64,000 nt of DNA from Cyprinodon diabolis. Lineage: Eukaryota; Chordata; Actinopteri; Cyprinodontiformes; Cyprinodontidae. The notes under the pieces were generated by a model. It did no database searches and was not told the origin of the DNA. It was given only the letters and a program-made list of their open reading frames with translations. Shown piece by piece: positions 60,474-64,000 of the stretch. A program made the position numbers and the translations under genes. The first letter of the stretch is position 1; every line of letters begins with the position of its first letter. The DNA lies in assembly GCA_030533445.1 (NCBI GenBank), contig JARPUW010000033.1:310001-374000 (forward strand), given 5' to 3'.

Positions 60474-63132
60474 TCTGGAGTTGTAACAGACAAACCATTA
60501 ATGATACAGCCATGATCTTTTCTGGCAATCATCTAGTGCTGAAAACTAACAATATAAAGTAGATTTGAGCAGATGTTTTTGGTTCCAAGCTTCAAAACAG
60601 AAGTTGAGGCCAAAACGCTCTTTTCACAGTGAGATAATGCCATTTTGGCCTCTGGATTTGTAACAGACAAACCATTAATGATACAGCCATGATCTTTTCT
60701 GGCAATCATCTAGTGCTGAAAACTAACAATATAAAGTAGATTTGAGCAGATGTTTTTGGTTACAAGCTTCAAAACAGAAGGTTGAGGCAAAAACGCTCTT
60801 TTCACAGTGAGATAATGCCATTTTGGCCTCTGGAGTTGTAACAGACAAACCATTAATGATACAGCCATGATCTTTTCTGGCAATCATCTAGAGCTGAAAA
60901 CTAACAATATAAAGTAGATTTGAGCAGATGTTTTTGGTTACAAGCTTCAAAACAGAAGTTGAGGCCAAAACGTTCTTTTCACAGTGAGATAATGCCATTT
61001 TGGCCTCTGGAGTTGTAACAGACAAACCATTAATGATACAGCCATGATCTTTTCTGGCAATCATCTAGAGCTGAAAACTAACAATATAAAGTAGATTTGA
61101 GCAGATGTTTTTGGTTACAAGCTTCAAAACAGAAGGATGAGGCCAAAACGCTCTTTTCACAGTGAGATAATGCCATTTTGGCCTCTGGAGTTGTGACAGA
61201 CAAACCATTAATGATACAGCCATGATCTTTTCTGGCAATCATCTAGAGCTGAAAACTAACAATATAAAGTAGATTTGAGCAGATGTTTTTGGTTCCAAGC
61301 TTCAAAACAGAAGTTGAGGCCAAAACGCTCTTTTCACAGTGAGATAATGCCATTTTGGCCTCTGGAGTTGTAACAGACAAACCATTAATGATACAGCCAT
61401 GATCTTTTCTGGCAATCATCTAGTGCTGAAAACTAACAATATAAAGTAGATTTGAGCAGATGTTTTTGGTTACAAGCTTCAAAACAGAAGGTTGAGGCCA
61501 AAACGCTCTTTTCACAGTGAGATAATGCCATTTTGGCCTCTGGAGTTGTAACAGACAAACCATTAATGATACAGCCATGATCTTTTCTGGCAATCATCTA
61601 GAGCTGAAAACTAACAATATAAAGTAGATTTGAGCAGATGTTTATGGTTCCAAGCTTCAAAACAGAAGTTGAGGCCAAAACGCTCATTTCACAGAGAGAT
61701 AATGCCATTTTGGCCTCTGGATTTGTAACAGACAATCCATTAATGATACAGCCATGATCTTTTCTGGCAATCATCTAGTGCTGAAAACTAACAATATAAA
61801 GTAGATTTGAGCAGATGTTTTTGGTTCCAAGCTTCAAAAGAGAAGTTGAGGCCAAAACGCTCTTTTCACAGTGAGATAATGCCATTTTGGCCTCTGGAGT
61901 TGTAACAGACAAACCATTAATGATACAGCCATGATCTTTTCTGGCAATCATCTAGAGCTGAAAACTAACAATATAAAGTAGATTTGAGCAGATGTTTTTG
62001 GTTCCAAGCTTCAAAACAGAAGTTGAGGCCAAAACGCTCTTTTCACAGTGAGATAATGCCATTTTGGCCTCTGGAGTTGTAACAGACAAACCATTAATGA
62101 TACAGCCATGATCTTTTCTGGCAATCATCTAGAGCTGAAAACTAACAATATAAAGTAGATTTGAGCAGATGTTTTTGGTTACAAGCTTCAAAACAGAAGG
62201 TTGAGGCCAAAACGCTCTTTTCACAGTGAGATAATGCCATTTTGGCCTCTGGAGTTGTAACAGACAAACCATTAATTATACAGCCATGATCTTTTCTGGC
62301 AATCATCTAGTGCTGAAAACTAACAATATAAAGTAGATTTGAGCAGATGTTTTTGGTTCCAAGCTTCAAAACAGAAGTTGAGGCCAAAACGTTCTTTTCA
62401 CAGTGAGATAATGCCATTTTGGCCTCTGGAGTTGTAACAGACAAACCATTAATGATACAGCCATGATCTTTTCTGGCAATCATCTAGAGCTGAAAACTAA
62501 CAATATAAAGTAGATTTGAGCAGATGTTTTTGGTTACAAGCTTCAAAACAGAACTTGAGGCCAAAACGCTCATTTCACAGTGAGATAATGCCATTTTGGC
62601 CTCTGGAGTTGTAACAGATAAACCATTAATGATACAGCCATGATCTTTTCTGGCAATCATCTAGAGCTGAAAACTAACAATATAAAGTAGATATGAGCAG
62701 ATGTTTTTGGTTCCAAGCTTCAAAACAGAAGTTGAGGCCAAAACGCTCTTTTCACAGTGAGATAATGCCATTTTGGCCTCTGGAGTTGTAACAGACAAAC
62801 CATTAATGATACAGCCATGATCTTTTCTGGCAATCATCTAGTGCTGAAAACTAACAATATAAAGTAGATTTGAGCAGATGTTTTTGGTTCCAAGCTTCAA
62901 AACAGAAGTTGAGGCCAAAACGCTCTTTTCACAGTGAGATAATGCCATTTTGGCCTCTGGAGTTGTAACAGACAAACCATTAATGATACAGCCATGATCT
63001 TTTCTGACAATCATCTAGAGCTGAAAACGAACAATATAAAGTAGATTTGAGCAGATGTTTTTGGTTCCAAGCTTCAAAACAGAAGTTGAGGCCAAAACGC
63101 TCTTTTCACAGTGAGATAATGCCATTTTGGCC
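60297..63132 (+). repeat. 16-mer tandem duplication, copy 2 (2836 bp)
   Basis: Same length and marks as 57461-60296; TTGTGACAG at 58355 and 61191 are 2836 apart. The first monomer differs: 60297 has A64T while 57461 has A64. After the TCTGACAATC monomer at 62956 the order continues normally with A64T/C113T (63133), so copy 2 joins the usual right flank and copy 1 ends at the new junction. Confidence 0.88.
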
Positions 63133-64000
63133 TCTGGAGTTGTAACAGACAAACCATTAATGATACAGCCATGATCTTTTCTGGCAATCATCTAGTGCTG
63201 AAAACTAACAATATAAAGTAGATTTGAGCAGATGTTTTTGGTTCTAAGCTTCAAAACAGAAGTTGAGGCCAAAACGCTCTTTTCACAGTGAGATAATGCC
63301 ATTTTGGCCTCTGGAGTTGTAACAGACAAACCATTAATGATACAGCCATGATCTTTTCTGGCAATCATCTAGTGCTGAAAACTAACAATATAAAGTAGAT
63401 TTGAGCAGATATTTTTGGTTCCAAGCTTCAAAACAGAAGTTGAGGCCAAAACGCTCTTTTCACAGTGAGATAATGCCATTTTGGCCTCTGGAGTTGTAAC
63501 AGACAAACCATTAATGATACAGCCATGATCTTTTCTGGCAATCATCTAGAGCTGAAAACGAACAATATAAAGTAGATTTGAGAAGATGTTTTTGGTTCCA
63601 AGCTTCAAAACAGAAGTTGAGGCCAAAACGCTCTTTTCACAGTGAGATAATGCCATTTTGGCCTCTGGAGTTGTAACAGACAAACCATTAATGATACAGC
63701 CATGATCTTTTCTGGCAATCATCTAGTGCTGAAAACTAACAATATAAAGTAGATTTGAGCAGATGTTTTTGGTTCCAAGCTTCAAAACAGAAGTTGAGGC
63801 CAAAACGCTCTTTTCACAGTGAGATAATGCCATTTTGGCCTCTGGAGTTGTAACAGACAAACCATTAATGATACAGCCATGATCTTTTCTGGCAATCATC
63901 TAGAGCTGAAAACTAACAATATAAAGTAGATTTGAGCAGATGTTTTTGGTTACAAGCTTCAAAACAGAAGGTTGAGGCCAAAACGCTCTTTTCACAGTGA
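63133..64000 (+). repeat. Partial type D unit at the right edge
   Basis: 63133 A64T/C113T, 63310 A64T/G102A, 63487 T74G/C97A, 63664 A64T, then 63841 C112A/+G cut at 160 bases by the window end. This follows the 29-mer/27-mer order at 53206-54091, so a T106A monomer is expected next. The array clearly continues beyond the window. Confidence 0.85.

Larger units (their letters stand above)
1..64000 (+). repeat. Satellite DNA array, 177/178-bp monomer, head to tail
   Basis: The window is filled by one tandem repeat. Monomer starts (TCTGGAG or TCTGCAG) fall every 177 or 178 bases, for example 1, 179, 356, 533, 711, 888. I followed them to 63841, giving 360 complete units and one partial. The extra base is a G after position 130 (GAAGGTTGAGG instead of GAAGTTGAGG). 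GC is about 38% (67 of 177 in the consensus). All units share one orientation and no foreign sequence interrupts them. Monomers differ from the consensus at only a few positions, and those differences recur in ordered series (HORs). The size and organisation fit centromeric satellites; that role is inferred. I do not recognise the family name or species. Confidence 0.98.

Noticed and set aside
1..64000. CRISPR-like array (regular repeats and spacers)
   Set aside because: The period is 177 bases and the whole period is conserved. There are no unique spacers between short repeats and no cas genes.
1..64000. CENP-B box or other known centromere protein box
   Set aside because: The consensus has one CpG and no CGGG on either strand, so the CENP-B box pattern cannot be present in it.
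1..64000. Assignment to human alpha satellite, Arabidopsis 178-bp repeat or another named family
   Set aside because: The length is similar to some of these, but the sequence does not match the ones I can recall. I cannot name the species without a database search.
1..64000. Transposon insertion or unique gene inside the array
   Set aside because: Monomer starts stay in register at 177 or 178 bases throughout, leaving no room for inserted sequence.

Overview
The whole window is one uninterrupted satellite DNA array. A 177-bp monomer (about 38% GC), with a 178-bp variant carrying one extra G, is repeated head to tail from base 1 to base 64000. I count 360 complete monomers plus a 160-bp partial one at the right edge; about 120 are the 178-bp form. 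All are in one orientation. I see no gene, RNA gene, transposon, CRISPR array, unique spacer or inversion. The organism cannot be named from the sequence. A nucleosome-sized monomer, higher-order repeats, and a consensus with one CpG where about six are expected all point to a eukaryote with CpG methylation (vertebrate or plant). A centromeric or other heterochromatic location is likely but is inference.

Positions inside the monomer are counted from TCTGGAG (position 1). Diagnostic variants used below: P (G5C+T9C, makes a PstI site CTGCAG), G7T+A21T, C18A, T29G, G30T, A64T (destroys an XbaI site), T74G, A83G, T92A, C97A, G102A, T106A, G109C, C112A, C113T, A124T, +G after 130, G130C, C138A, C145T, T148A, T151A+T162A, T157A, A164G. 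Adjacent monomers differ by these marks, and the marks recur in a fixed order, which defines higher-order repeats (HORs).

Layout: (1) 1-16489 holds HORs of 12 monomers (2127 bp) and 13 monomers (2305 bp) with rearranged 3-, 8-, 14- and 18-mers. (2) 16490-18087 is the head of a related 12-mer (type C). (3) 18088-25369 is a distinct subfamily domain of 41 monomers that interrupts that HOR; it contains a 2131-bp 12-mer in two tandem copies and a 888-bp 5-mer in three copies. (4) 25370-26077 is the HOR tail, so the domain sits inside one HOR unit. (5) 26078-35297 holds type C 12-mer, 23-mer and 17-mer units. (6) 35298-64000 holds a compound HOR of about 5 kb (28-, 29- and 27-mers) with nested deletions and duplications, including a 2836-bp 16-mer tandem duplication at 57461-63132.

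Every monomer carries a nested dyad: 10-bp arms GAGGCCAAAA / TTTTGGCCTC around the palindrome TCACAGTGA. There is no CENP-B box. Several hybrid monomers place unequal-exchange junctions within 20-50 bp. The few small open frames are antisense readings of the satellite opened by single stop-loss substitutions.
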